Source: Coraliomargarita algicola (GTDB lineage Bacteria; Verrucomicrobiota; Verrucomicrobiia; Opitutales; Coraliomargaritaceae). Taken from it: a stretch of DNA of 64,000 nucleotides. The notes beneath the pieces are model-generated. The model ran no database searches. It worked only from the letters and a program-made list of their open reading frames with translations, and was not told the origin of the DNA. The stretch lies in NCBI RefSeq assembly GCF_033878955.1, contig NZ_CP138858.1, positions 2,046,001 through 2,110,000 on the forward strand. Reading direction: 5' to 3'. Position 1 is the first letter of the stretch; every line of letters starts with the position of its first letter. Of the stretch, positions 7,189 through 15,595 are shown one piece after another. The translations under genes and the position numbers were made by a program.

Positions 7189-7833
7189 TTATTGGCCTGC
7201 GTAAATATTATCGACATTTGCAGCAACTGTTTGATCTTGGATGCCTTCGCTATCCGCAGCGACATGATCACCATCAGGACCACGCGAATATAGAACATAG
7301 CCAAAGTTATCCCAGCTGGTGGTATTCGGTCCGATGTAATCATACACATATGGATTCCCCCACGGGTCCAAAGGCCAGAGTACTGTCGGAACCTTATCGG
7401 GAGTATATGTGTCGTTAAAAGAAAATTGCTTCATATCGAGATACGATTTCCCACGAGCCTTGGCAGGTGAAAAATCTGGCCGATATTTCAAATCTGCTGG
7501 AGTTGAGCCGCTATTGTATTCCCAATCCATCCAGCCGTCCAAGGCCAACAGCAAACGACTTCCATTGGTCTGAATCTGAGCGTCTGACAAAGCTTGATTA
7601 TTTACCCATGGGTAATCTCCATAATCTCCCTTAAATTGCTCTAGCGCTTGCGCCAGAACAGCCAGATCCGCCTTGGCTCTGGCCCTGGCCTGAGCATTTT
7701 GCACACCACGGGAAATACCGAAGGTGATGCCAGCGAGGATCAAAATAATAGCAATCACGACTAGCAACTCGATCAGGGTAAAGCCCTGCTGCTTCGAGCG
7801 CTGTCGAACGGAAATGGGGGGATGAAATAACAT
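7189..7833 (-). CDS. Type II secretion GspG-like pseudopilin (first gene of operon)
   Basis: I place the start at the ATG at 7833, giving 214 residues with leader MLFHPPISVRQRSKQQG and helix FTLIELLVVIAIILILAGIT. The frame is open to 7908 but the extra 25 residues would give an overlong leader and overlap the end of the transporter gene. After the helix come RARAKADLAVLAQALEQFKG and DYGDYPWVN, the GspG pattern. The C-terminal half contains WGNPYVYDYIG and SRGPDGD, typical of the GspG C-terminal Ca-binding region. It heads the pseudopilin operon; only 68 bp separate it from the MFS gene upstream, so the promoter lies either there or further up. Confidence 0.82.
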   Translation of the reverse strand: MLFHPPISVRQRSKQQGFTLIELLVVIAIILILAGITFGISRGVQNAQARARAKADLAVLAQALEQFKGDYGDYPWVNNQALSDAQIQTNGSRLLLALDGWMDWEYNSGSTPADLKYRPDFSPAKARGKSYLDMKQFSFNDTYTPDKVPTVLWPLDPWGNPYVYDYIGPNTTSWDNFGYVLYSRGPDGDHVAADSEGIQDQTVAANVDNIYAGQ

Positions 7834-7901
7834 GGGGAGAATGTCTAATCTCTGTATTTTACAGAATAAGCATGGAAATATCGTGTTTCCACGAGGCGCT
7901 G

Positions 7902-9257
7902 TCAACACTGTGTGTCAATGCGGACGGGGGTTTTCAATGATTCTTTTCCAAAGCGCAAGCGATAGAGCACGAAAACCATGAACATGGTGAAGGCAAAATA
8001 CCAGGGAAAGCACTGTAGCGAATCGACGAAAACGGATTCGCGCGCGACCTCGCCATCGGCCTGCGCTTTAATCCACACGATCAAGCCTGAATACATCAAG
8101 GAGACAGCACCATAGCTGAAGTTGGTCGACAGCCCGCGAAAACTGAGCACGGTGGCCCGCTGCTCGGAAGGCGCAGCTTCATTTAAATAGCGGCTGACAA
8201 AGAAACCGGTCAGTTGAATGGAGGCATAGAGTAAAATAGCCGGCAGGATGCCCCAGATCGGCACGGCAAAGCCTAGCCCCAGCAAGCCAAGAAAGACCGC
8301 GGCCCCGGTGAGTAGAAAGTTTTTAAGCGGCGTGCCCTTTTCGGTCAGCAGACGTGCCAGGCGTGGCACCAACAAGCCCATCAGCGCCATGCCGGAGCCG
8401 ATCAGGCCGTAACTGGCGATCGGCAGCTCGATGACGTGCCAGTATTCACTGGCGAGTGTGAGAAATTGGCGCACCGCACTATCGATCACCATGGCAGCCA
8501 AAATAATGGCAAATGGCAGCGGCGTGGCCCAAATCCAGCGGGCGGCGGCGCCGGTCTGCCGCCAGCTTTGTGCCAGAGTCTCACGCACACTGCGCTCGCT
8601 GACTGTCGCAGCTTCTCGCATGCGCAAGGCCATCCACAACACCACGACTCCAGAAAAAAGTGTGAGTAAAATGGGCAATTTAATGAGCTGCGCCTGCTCC
8701 ACGACGATCGACAGACCCAAAAACTGTAGCCATGCGTTGACCATCTCGGGATCATAAACGGCGGCACCGATCATCATGGCAAAAAAGAAGGCCAGCGAGG
8801 TATCGCGTTGCACGCGTTCCAGCACATGGCCCCAGCGCTCTTCCAATCCCGCGGCTTTGAGCGAATCATACACGAGGGCCTCATCGGCGCCACTGGCAGC
8901 GGCCTCCGCCGCGCCACTGAGCAATCGATTGCACACAAAGAAGGCAAAAAGCCAGCCGCTCGGGCCGATGGGAACAATCAGCAGCACCAGCATTTCCAGC
9001 AACATGCAAACGCCCGCCACCCAAAGTAAATTACGCCGACCGATGGTGTCTGCCAGCGCCCCCGAAGGCACCTCCAGCAGGACGATGGTCGCGGCCCAGA
9101 TACCATTGAGCACACCGAACTGACCGAGTGTGAGCCCGTAGTCCAAAAACAGCAAGGCATAGACCGGATAGTAGAAACGCGCCGAGAAAAACATACGAAA
9201 CAGCGTAAAGCTGCGCACATTGCGCCAGGCGATGGTTTCTAGGTTTGCAGTGTCCAT
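7902..9257 (-). CDS. MFS transporter
   Basis: With the ATG at 9257 the product has 451 residues and about twelve hydrophobic segments. The loop between helices 2 and 3 reads VPSGALADTIGRRNLLW, the major facilitator signature (G-x-L-A-D-x-x-G-R-R). The frame is open 22 codons further, to 9323, but that part is made from the inverted repeat at 9266-9326 and is not coding. Substrate is not evident; the family includes exporters and sugar or drug transporters. An insertion-like stretch of unusual length between helices 5 and 6 (around residues 165-205) is present. It precedes the pseudopilin operon on the same strand, but a functional link is not apparent. Confidence 0.8.
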   Translation of the reverse strand: MDTANLETIAWRNVRSFTLFRMFFSARFYYPVYALLFLDYGLTLGQFGVLNGIWAATIVLLEVPSGALADTIGRRNLLWVAGVCMLLEMLVLLIVPIGPSGWLFAFFVCNRLLSGAAEAAASGADEALVYDSLKAAGLEERWGHVLERVQRDTSLAFFFAMMIGAAVYDPEMVNAWLQFLGLSIVVEQAQLIKLPILLTLFSGVVVLWMALRMREAATVSERSVRETLAQSWRQTGAAARWIWATPLPFAIILAAMVIDSAVRQFLTLASEYWHVIELPIASYGLIGSGMALMGLLVPRLARLLTEKGTPLKNFLLTGAAVFLGLLGLGFAVPIWGILPAILLYASIQLTGFFVSRYLNEAAPSEQRATVLSFRGLSTNFSYGAVSLMYSGLIVWIKAQADGEVARESVFVDSLQCFPWYFAFTMFMVFVLYRLRFGKESLKTPVRIDTQC

Positions 9258-9265
9258 AATAGAAA

Positions 9266-9326
9266 GTAGTGACAAACTTCCAGCTTGTCGGAATAACAGC
9301 AAGGCAAGCTGGAGGCTTGTCACTAC
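9266..9326. repeat. Palindromic repeat element (GCTTCCAGC-type)
   Basis: Arms 9266-9289 and 9304-9326 pair over about 23 bp with three mismatches, around the core CTTCCAGCTTG / CAAGCTGGAGG. The loop contains GGAATAACAGC. The same core, spacing and a related loop occur inside ccoI at 27239-27303, so this is a dispersed family rather than a terminator peculiar to this place. It lies between the MFS and phosphofructokinase genes, which diverge. Confidence 0.8.
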
Positions 9327-9450
9327 AATAAATCGACTAAAATAAGAATTGGTATTTTAATCCGTCGCATCTACTTGCTTTCAGGTTTGCAAGCCTCTGA
9401 GAAAAGCACACAAGCTTTCGGCTCCGTTTTAACTTAATCCGAAAATCATT

Positions 9451-10692
9451 ATGTCCGATCCAAAACCTGTTAAAAAAGTTGCTCTTCTCACTGCGGGTGG
9501 TCTCGCGCCTTGCCTCTCGTCCGCTATCGGCGGTCTGATTGAACGCTACACGGAGCTGTATCCGGACATCGAGATCATCTGCTACCGCGGCGGCTATAAG
9601 GGCTTGTTGCAAGGCGACAGCATCACGGTGACCGAATCGATCCGCGCGACTGCGGGCACTTTGCACGCGCACGGCGGCAGCCCGATCGGCAACAGCCGGG
9701 TAAAATTGACCAACGTGAAGGACTGCATTAAGCGCGGCCTAGTCCAAGAGGGCGAAGACCCGCTGAAAGTGGCGGCCGACCAGTTGACAAAGGACAATGT
9801 GGACGTGCTCCACACCATCGGGGGCGACGACACCAACACCACGGCGGCGGACCTGGCTGCATTCTTGGCTGAAAACGACTACGACCTGACCGTAGTCGGC
9901 CTGCCCAAGACGATCGATAACGATGTCTTCCCGATCGCTCAAAGCTTGGGTGCATGGACCGCGGCTGAAGAAGGTGCGAAATATTTTGAAAATGTGGTGG
10001 CGGAGCACAATGCCAACCCACGCATGCTAATCATCCACGAAGTGATGGGCCGCAACTGTGGCTGGCTGACTGCGGCCACTGCGGATGCCTACCGCAAGCG
10101 CTTAGACAATTTGGAATGGGCGGAAGAAATCGGCCTCAGTGCCGCACGCAAAGAAGTGCACGCCATCTTTATTCCAGAAATGGAAATCGACATCCAAGCG
10201 GAAGCCAAGCGCCTCAAAGCCGTCATGGACGAGCATGACAACGTCAACATCTTCATCTCCGAAGGCGCAGGCGTAGAGACCATCATTAAAGAGATGGAAG
10301 CCGCGGGTGAAGAAGTGCCACGCGACGCCTTCGGCCACGTCAAGCTGGATGCCGTCAACCCAGGTAAGTGGTTTGGTGAGCAATTCGCCAAGATGCTGGA
10401 TGCGGAAAAAGTGTTGGTGCAAAAGAGCGGCTATTTCGCTCGCGCGGCACCAGCCAATGTGGAAGACATTCGCCTGATCAAGAGCTGCACCGACCTCGCA
10501 GTCGACTGCGCAGTGGTGCGTGAAAGCGGCGTAATCGGCCACGATGAAGACGACCGCAACATTTTGCGGGCGATCGAGTTTCCACGCATCGCGGGTGGTA
10601 AGCCTTTCAACATCGACACTCCATGGTTCGAAGAACTCCTGGATGCGATCGGCCAAGCCAAGGGCGCCAACATCGCTCAAGCGGGGCATTAA
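9451..10692 (+). CDS. pfp: Pyrophosphate-dependent 6-phosphofructokinase
   Basis: A 413-residue enzyme that phosphorylates fructose 6-phosphate using PPi, a reversible glycolytic step in the cytoplasm. The nucleotide/PPi loop begins with LLTAGGLAPCLSSA near residue 12. GGDD at 124-127 has the second Asp that in this family blocks the ATP phosphate pocket, and PKTIDND at 152-158 carries Lys153 where ATP enzymes have Gly; both mark PPi as the donor. The sugar-phosphate site follows in MGRNCGWLTA near residue 201. The length fits the short, dimeric PPi-PFK group. The ATG at 9451 gives an N-terminus ending just before the first beta strand. The gene stands alone on its strand, 19 bp before the next small membrane protein gene. 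Confidence 0.93.
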   Translation: MSDPKPVKKVALLTAGGLAPCLSSAIGGLIERYTELYPDIEIICYRGGYKGLLQGDSITVTESIRATAGTLHAHGGSPIGNSRVKLTNVKDCIKRGLVQEGEDPLKVAADQLTKDNVDVLHTIGGDDTNTTAADLAAFLAENDYDLTVVGLPKTIDNDVFPIAQSLGAWTAAEEGAKYFENVVAEHNANPRMLIIHEVMGRNCGWLTAATADAYRKRLDNLEWAEEIGLSAARKEVHAIFIPEMEIDIQAEAKRLKAVMDEHDNVNIFISEGAGVETIIKEMEAAGEEVPRDAFGHVKLDAVNPGKWFGEQFAKMLDAEKVLVQKSGYFARAAPANVEDIRLIKSCTDLAVDCAVVRESGVIGHDEDDRNILRAIEFPRIAGGKPFNIDTPWFEELLDAIGQAKGANIAQAGH

Positions 10693-10711
10693 TTAAGAGA
10701 GCACTCACTGC

Positions 10712-11428
10712 GTGTCCGAATCTCCGCATCCATCCAGGCGCGCTTGGCATCCGCTCATCGCGCCTGCGATGGCTGCGTTTTCGACCTATTGGCCCGCGAT
10801 CTTGCTCATCCAACTCGTGGCACTGGCAGTGGTGCTCAGCTACTACCTGGTCGACCGCGCAGGCGGGCTCTTTGCGACTGTGGCCGACTGGAAACAAGCA
10901 GGCGGGCTCTACTTCGCGGCGGGCTCGACGATAGTGAGCGGAGGGATCTTGCCCGAGCTGATCAAGCGACGCTTTCGGCCCGCTGGCGTGAAAGCGCCCG
11001 GGCTGGGCGAGCTTTGCCATCAATTTATAATGTGGGCGACGCTCGGCATCGTAGTCGACTTAATGTATCGACTACAGAGCCACTGGTTCGGTGATGGCAA
11101 GGACCCTGCGACGCTCCTGACAAAGGTATTTGTCGATCAGTTTGTATTCACCCCCCTGATCAGCCTGCCCGGCATCGCACTCTGGTTTGCGCTGCGCGAG
11201 GTGAACTATTCGCCAAAAGCCTTTGCGGGCTGCCTGCGCTTTCGAAATTTAAGCGCGCGCGTCTTACCGCTCTGGACCACCTCGCTGTGCTTTTGGCCGG
11301 TCATGCTCTGCATCGTGTTTTCGCTGCCGACGCCCTTACAATTCCCACTTTTCCTACTAGGCAACGCAGCCTATAGCATACTGATGATCTTCATAGTGCG
11401 CCATCAAGCGCCGCTGCAGACCACGTAG
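10712..11428 (+). CDS. Mpv17/PMP22-like integral membrane protein
   Basis: A 238-residue protein opening at a GTG (10712), 19 bp after the phosphofructokinase stop. It has four to five hydrophobic segments (about 28-47, 63-80, 98-117, 135-160, 185-230). The C-terminal half, FVDQFVFTPLISLPGI followed by LWTTSLCFWPVMLCIVF, recalls the Mpv17/PMP22 family of eukaryotic organelle membranes, where a conserved DQ-x-x-x-x-P and a W-x-x-W-P pattern occur; bacterial members are uncharacterised. I am fairly sure it is a membrane protein and less sure of the family. No function should be assigned beyond that. Confidence 0.6.
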   Translation: MSESPHPSRRAWHPLIAPAMAAFSTYWPAILLIQLVALAVVLSYYLVDRAGGLFATVADWKQAGGLYFAAGSTIVSGGILPELIKRRFRPAGVKAPGLGELCHQFIMWATLGIVVDLMYRLQSHWFGDGKDPATLLTKVFVDQFVFTPLISLPGIALWFALREVNYSPKAFAGCLRFRNLSARVLPLWTTSLCFWPVMLCIVFSLPTPLQFPLFLLGNAAYSILMIFIVRHQAPLQTT

Positions 11429-11731
11429 CCGAGTGCTGCGGGCTCGGTTCTGGCGGGACGGGCTCCCGACCCGACGCAAATGTAAACCGCAGAGTTCGCG
11501 GAGAACGCAGAGGCGATGGGGAGCGCGCCGCCACTCACACGATGCGAAACGGGGTCTAAAGTCCCCCGCTACTGAATTCCGCGACTCATTCAACATTCGA
11601 CGTTGGACGTTCAATGTTCAATGTTCCCACCTTCTCTTCGCCCGCGCGTGCGAGGCTAGGCTCAAAAATCGAGCTTAGTGCTCGCCCCTACTGAAAAAGT
11701 CATATTTCACGGGGCAGTGAACACGCCTTTA
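11429..11731. repeat. Gene-free stretch with two dispersed repeat types
   Basis: No gene is evident. 11588-11626 is a member of the GGACGTT repeat family (ATTCAACATTCGACG, then TTGGACGTT and two AATGTTC steps), also found at 15397, 23726, 35012 and 37888. 11648-11688 holds an imperfect inverted repeat (GCGAGGCTAGGCTC against GAGCTTAGTGCTCGC). Around 11480-11512 is a GCAGAG/GAACGCAGAG-rich segment of a type common in related genomes. The open frame that reaches back to a GTG at 11678 uses repeat DNA and is not taken as coding. Confidence 0.7.
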
Positions 11732-12751
11732 ATGACTCCACCTCTACCGATTCCAGTTAATGAGACTGCGCCCAATTGGCGTAAGATCGTTAAAAAATAC
11801 CAGCAACCTTGCCTGAAGAAGAGCTCGTGGCAGATCGTCAATTCAATGGGTCCTTACATCGCCTTGTGGGGGGTGATGTACTTTACAGTCTCGTTTTCGT
11901 GGCCGCTCACACTGGCACTGGCCACACTGGCAGGGCTCTTTTTGGTGCGGGTTTTTATCATTTTTCACGACTGCGGACACGGCTCGTTTTTTCGAAATAA
12001 AAAAGCAAACAAGACGGTGGGCTTCATCTCGGGGCTGATGACGCTCACGCCCTTCCGCCACTGGACCTGGCAACACGCGGTGCATCATGGCACTTCCGGC
12101 AATCTGGATCACCGGGGGGTGGGCGATGTCTGGACGATGACAGTGAAGGAATACCAGGCGGCTCCCTTGTGGCTACGGGTTCAATACCGTCTGACGCGTA
12201 ATCCTTTTATCCTGTTCGTGCTCGGCCCGCTGGGGCTGTTTATCGTGTATCAACGCTTCGCCTACAAAATCGCCAGCCGCCGCGACCGTATGGACGTGTA
12301 TAAGATGAATGCATGCATCGCGCTCTACGCAGTGGCGATGAGCCTGATATTTGGTTTTTGGAATTTCCTATGGATTCAACTGCTGATCACGACGGTTTCC
12401 GGAGGGGCGGGCATTTGGCTATTTTATGTGCAGCACCAGTTCGAAGACACCTACTGGCGCACGGGTGATGAGTGGGACTATACCGACTCGGCCATGCAGG
12501 GCAGCTCCTTTTATCGCTTACCTGCGATTTTAAACTGGTTCTCTGGCAACATCGGCTACCACCACATTCACCACTTGAGCTCGCGCATTCCGAATTATAA
12601 TTTAAAGGCCTGCCACGAGTCGGAGCCCTTCTTTCAACAAGTGCCGGAGTTGACACTGCGTAGCAGTATTCGATCGATCCAGCTGCGGCTGTGGGATGAG
12701 GAAGCGGGCAAACTCGTCGGCTACGATGTGCTGAAAAAATCCGCCCACTAG
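11732..12751 (+). CDS. Membrane fatty acid desaturase
   Basis: A 339-residue di-iron desaturase that puts a double bond in acyl chains of membrane lipids using O2 and reduced ferredoxin or cytochrome. The three histidine boxes are present: HDCGHGSFF, HAVHHGTSG and HHIHHLSSRIPNY. Two pairs of hydrophobic helices (about 40-85 and 150-230) flank them. The last box followed by IPNYNL is characteristic of the omega-6 (delta-12) group. The ATG at 11732 is preferred to a GTG at 11678, since the earlier segment is repeat DNA. It likely adjusts membrane fluidity. It is convergent with the IMPase-family gene, 9 bp away. Confidence 0.85.
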   Translation: MTPPLPIPVNETAPNWRKIVKKYQQPCLKKSSWQIVNSMGPYIALWGVMYFTVSFSWPLTLALATLAGLFLVRVFIIFHDCGHGSFFRNKKANKTVGFISGLMTLTPFRHWTWQHAVHHGTSGNLDHRGVGDVWTMTVKEYQAAPLWLRVQYRLTRNPFILFVLGPLGLFIVYQRFAYKIASRRDRMDVYKMNACIALYAVAMSLIFGFWNFLWIQLLITTVSGGAGIWLFYVQHQFEDTYWRTGDEWDYTDSAMQGSSFYRLPAILNWFSGNIGYHHIHHLSSRIPNYNLKACHESEPFFQQVPELTLRSSIRSIQLRLWDEEAGKLVGYDVLKKSAH

Positions 12752-12759
12752 TTGCGTGG

Positions 12760-13800
12760 CTACAAATATTCAGCGATCACCGCTTGTAGGGCTGGGCGCA
12801 TCGCATCGGCAAGCTCGGGATTGGCATAGGCGGCCCAACTCACTGGCGTAGTGGTATCCAGCGGGCAATCCAAGGGCTGGCCATCGGGCTTTTCGACCAC
12901 ACAGCCCGCCTCTTGCAGAATGAGCGCGGTCGCGACATCGTAGGGGTGGCAAGCAAGATTGGACAAAATGCCGAGCTTGGCAAAGGCCTCCGGACGCAGG
13001 TCCGCGACAAAGCGATCATGCCCGGCCAGGATCTCGTAAAACTGACCACCACTGGAGATATATTGATCATTAAAAACCAATGGTGACGGCGAATCCGGCT
13101 GTCCATAGAGTCGATCCCACAACGCTTCTTCGACTCGACTCAGGAGCGCCAAGCCTGCGGAAAAAAAGCGACTGACGGTGCCGAAGGCATGGCGCACTTC
13201 ATGGGCACGGCTCGGTTGCAGTCGGAGTGCTTGACTACTAAAGCCGTCGCGCACGTCGATCGCCACGGCACGCACGCCGCAGCCGCGGATGGCGCTGACT
13301 TGATCGGCCCGCCACTGCCGGGTGGTGGGGATCTCCGTCATCACGGCGACTTCAATATCGGCTAGGCTAGTGTCCGCGCCGCGCTGCGCGGCCACCCCGG
13401 CAAGGATCCAAGCGGCACGCTTATCATACATAATACCCCGTGTGCCGTCAATCGGGTCGATGATGCATTTCAGCCGGGTCTCGCCCACAGGAGTACCGAG
13501 GGGATAGGTCAACACTGCGTCATCTTCCAGACCCTCCATCACAATTTCCACCGGCTGATCGCTCGGCCAATGCGCGCAAAACCAGCTATGAATCGTCGTC
13601 TCTGCTACACGATCGATCGCGTAGATGGTATCAGCCGCGGTCTCCTGCGACACCGCTGCCAGTGCCTCAACAGTGCTCCGTGCACGCTCGGCCAGAATTG
13701 CTTTTAAAATCGCCTGCTGCAGCTCGCAAAGCAGCGTGCGGATGCTTTCTTGGTTTTCTATCACAGAAAAGAGATGGCCCAAAGCCCCCAGGCTTGGCAA
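12760..13800 (-). CDS. Inositol monophosphatase-family phosphatase
   Basis: The metal-binding signature DPIDGTRGIMYDKRAAW identifies a lithium-sensitive phosphomonoesterase fold. The upstream E-x-x-D region (MEGLEDDAVLTYPLG) and the distal HPYDVATALILQEAG (replacing the usual WD-x-A-A) complete the active site. Members hydrolyse inositol phosphates, 3'-phosphoadenosine phosphate, fructose bisphosphate or histidinol phosphate; which applies here cannot be told, and an insertion between residues 175 and 240 makes it longer (about 334-346 residues) than the 260-280 typical of SuhB and CysQ. The frame has no early ATG: it opens at TTG 13800, or GTG 13764, so the start is uncertain. It diverges from mutY. 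Confidence 0.8.
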   Translation of the reverse strand: MPSLGALGHLFSVIENQESIRTLLCELQQAILKAILAERARSTVEALAAVSQETAADTIYAIDRVAETTIHSWFCAHWPSDQPVEIVMEGLEDDAVLTYPLGTPVGETRLKCIIDPIDGTRGIMYDKRAAWILAGVAAQRGADTSLADIEVAVMTEIPTTRQWRADQVSAIRGCGVRAVAIDVRDGFSSQALRLQPSRAHEVRHAFGTVSRFFSAGLALLSRVEEALWDRLYGQPDSPSPLVFNDQYISSGGQFYEILAGHDRFVADLRPEAFAKLGILSNLACHPYDVATALILQEAGCVVEKPDGQPLDCPLDTTTPVSWAAYANPELADAMRPALQAVIAEYL

Positions 13801-13910
13801 GGCAATCCCAGCCCCATTATCTGGTTGTCGCCGCGCGGTGAACCCGTTCCTACTGTGTGCGCCTCTCTTCTTCTGAGGTCAGAAGTCATCTGACTCCCCT
13901 TTCCAGGCTC

Positions 13911-14918
13911 ATGGACTTACTCTCACATACCATTACTTTTCGTCATGCCCTCGCTCAGTGGTATGCCACCGCCCAGCGGCCCTTGCCCTGGCGCACACAA
14001 CCGAGCCTCTATCGAACCGTGGTGTCCGAGCTGATGGCGCAGCAGACACAAATCAAGACCATGCTGCCCTACTTTGAGCGCTGGATGCAGCGCTTCCCCG
14101 ACTTTGCCGCACTGGCCGAGGCGCCCGCCGAGGATGTGCTCAAGCACTGGGAGGGACTGGGCTACTACAGCCGCGCGCGCAACCTCCACAAGTTGGCCAA
14201 GGAATATGTCGCGCTGGAGCCCAAACCACGCAGCCGCGAAGATTGGCAACAACTGCCCGGCATCGGCCCCTACACCTCGGCCGCGATCAGCTCGATCGCG
14301 CTGGGCGAACCCGCGGCAGTGGTCGATGGCAATGTGGTGCGCATTCTCGCGCGGCTGACGGACGATGCCCGCGTGTTTAAAAACAATGGCGAAGCCGTCA
14401 AAGCTTTCACTCCCACCGCCGAAGCCGTGCTGGACCAGGGCAATGCCGGCGAGCACAATCAAGCGATGATGGAGCTCGGCGCCACAGTGTGCCTCAAGCA
14501 TAAGCCACTCTGCACGGTCTGTCCCGTGCTGGCCTATTGCGCAGCCAGCCGCAAGGGCAGCCAAGAGGCGCGCCCCAAGATCGAGCGCAAAGCCACGGTA
14601 AAAGTCGAAGTCGAGCGGGCCTGGGTATTGCAAGCGGGCAAGCTACTGCTCCACCGTATCGCGGAAGACTCCGGCCAACTGGCCGGGCAGTACGAGCTGC
14701 CCCGATTAGAGACAGTGGCCAGCCCGCGCAGTGCCAAGCAGCTGCTGGCCAGCAAATCGCGCTCGATCACGCACCGCCGCATCAAAGAACACATTTACCA
14801 AGTCAAAGCCAAGCCCAGGATCGACGCCTCACTGGAGTGGGTGCGCGTCGAAGACATCGAGCGCATCACACTATCGGGCCCCCATCGCCGCTGGATCGGC
14901 GAACTGTTGGCCCGCTAG
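13911..14918 (+). CDS. mutY: A/G-specific adenine glycosylase MutY
   Basis: A 335-residue base-excision repair enzyme that removes adenine paired with 8-oxoguanine. The helix-hairpin-helix reads LPGIGPYTSAAISS, the catalytic aspartate is D139 in VVDGNVVR, and the [4Fe-4S] cluster ligands are C194, C201, C204 and C210 with the standard C-x6-C-x2-C-x5-C spacing. The catalytic Glu lies in SELMAQQTQIKT. The C-terminal domain (about 225-335) is the NUDT1-like 8-oxoG recognition part, ending shortly after IGELLAR. I start at the ATG at 13911; the frame is open from 13857 but the added residues are not MutY-like. A 9-bp tandem repeat begins only 15 bp after its stop. Confidence 0.93.
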   Translation: MDLLSHTITFRHALAQWYATAQRPLPWRTQPSLYRTVVSELMAQQTQIKTMLPYFERWMQRFPDFAALAEAPAEDVLKHWEGLGYYSRARNLHKLAKEYVALEPKPRSREDWQQLPGIGPYTSAAISSIALGEPAAVVDGNVVRILARLTDDARVFKNNGEAVKAFTPTAEAVLDQGNAGEHNQAMMELGATVCLKHKPLCTVCPVLAYCAASRKGSQEARPKIERKATVKVEVERAWVLQAGKLLLHRIAEDSGQLAGQYELPRLETVASPRSAKQLLASKSRSITHRRIKEHIYQVKAKPRIDASLEWVRVEDIERITLSGPHRRWIGELLAR

Positions 14919-14933
14919 TCGGAGGACTGAGGG

Positions 14934-15152
14934 CGGAGGACAGAGGACAGAGGACAGAGGACAGAGGACAGAGGACAGAGGACAGAGGACAGAGGACAGA
15001 GGACAGAGGACAGAGGACAGAGGACAGAGGACAGAGGACAGAGGACAGAGGACAGAGGACAGAGGACAGAGGACAGAGGACAGAGGACAGAGGACAGAGG
15101 ACAGAGGACAGAGGACAGAGGACAGAGGACAGAGGACAGAGGACAGAGGACA
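14934..15152. repeat. Tandem array of a 9-bp unit, about 24 copies
   Basis: The unit GAGGACAGA is repeated without interruption over about 219 bp directly downstream of mutY; the first bases (GGACTGAGGGCGGAGGACAG) look like diverged edge units. Since nine is divisible by three, all six frames stay open over the array (for example GQRTED on the plus strand), which explains the long spurious frames here. The array is purine-only except for one C per unit, so strands are strongly asymmetric. Copy number is expected to vary between isolates. Confidence 0.95.
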
Positions 15153-15595
15153 ATTTCAATAGTTATAGCCCTTCCTGTCTCGCCAAAATACGCATACCGT
15201 GTTTTTTTATAACTAACTTACAATAAGCGACTTGCTCTTAATTTCAAAGCTCCGACTAATGAATTAAGGTTCAAAGAACCGAGGCCACGAGAGAACCCCC
15301 GCAACACACCCGTTCATGCCCCAAGACTGAACTAGCTCAGCCACGCCAAGCATGCAGAAGGAAAAATCATTCTGCCTCCAATTATTCTGCCCTCCTATTC
15401 AAAATTGGACGTTGGACGTTGGACGTTCGACGTCCCCCCTCGCCGCTCCCCGGTTCAGAGAACCGAGGCCACGTGAGAAATCTCGCTCTGCGGCGGCCAG
15501 TATCCATTAGCGAACAATTTGCCGCAACCTTTTACATAAATGCTCGATTCTAAGTTGGACCTTCCGCCCGTGACGCCACTACTTTGCTCCGCAAC
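15153..15595. repeat. Gene-free stretch with three dispersed palindromic repeats
   Basis: No gene is seen. 15268-15290 (GGTTCAAAGAACCGAGG...) and 15446-15473 (CTCCCCGGTTCAGAGAACC then GAGGCCACGT) are single copies of the hairpin core that makes up the 88-bp array at 2986-4040; the second is identical to array units over about 28 bp. 15397-15433 is a GGACGTT-family repeat (ATTCAAAATTGG then three GGACGTT-like steps). An AT-rich section at 15185-15245 contains T-runs but no clear promoter. Confidence 0.8.

Noticed and set aside
14537..15226. Long frame encoding repeated GQRTED residues
   Set aside because: It overlaps mutY in another frame and then translates the 9-bp tandem repeat, which leaves all six frames open.
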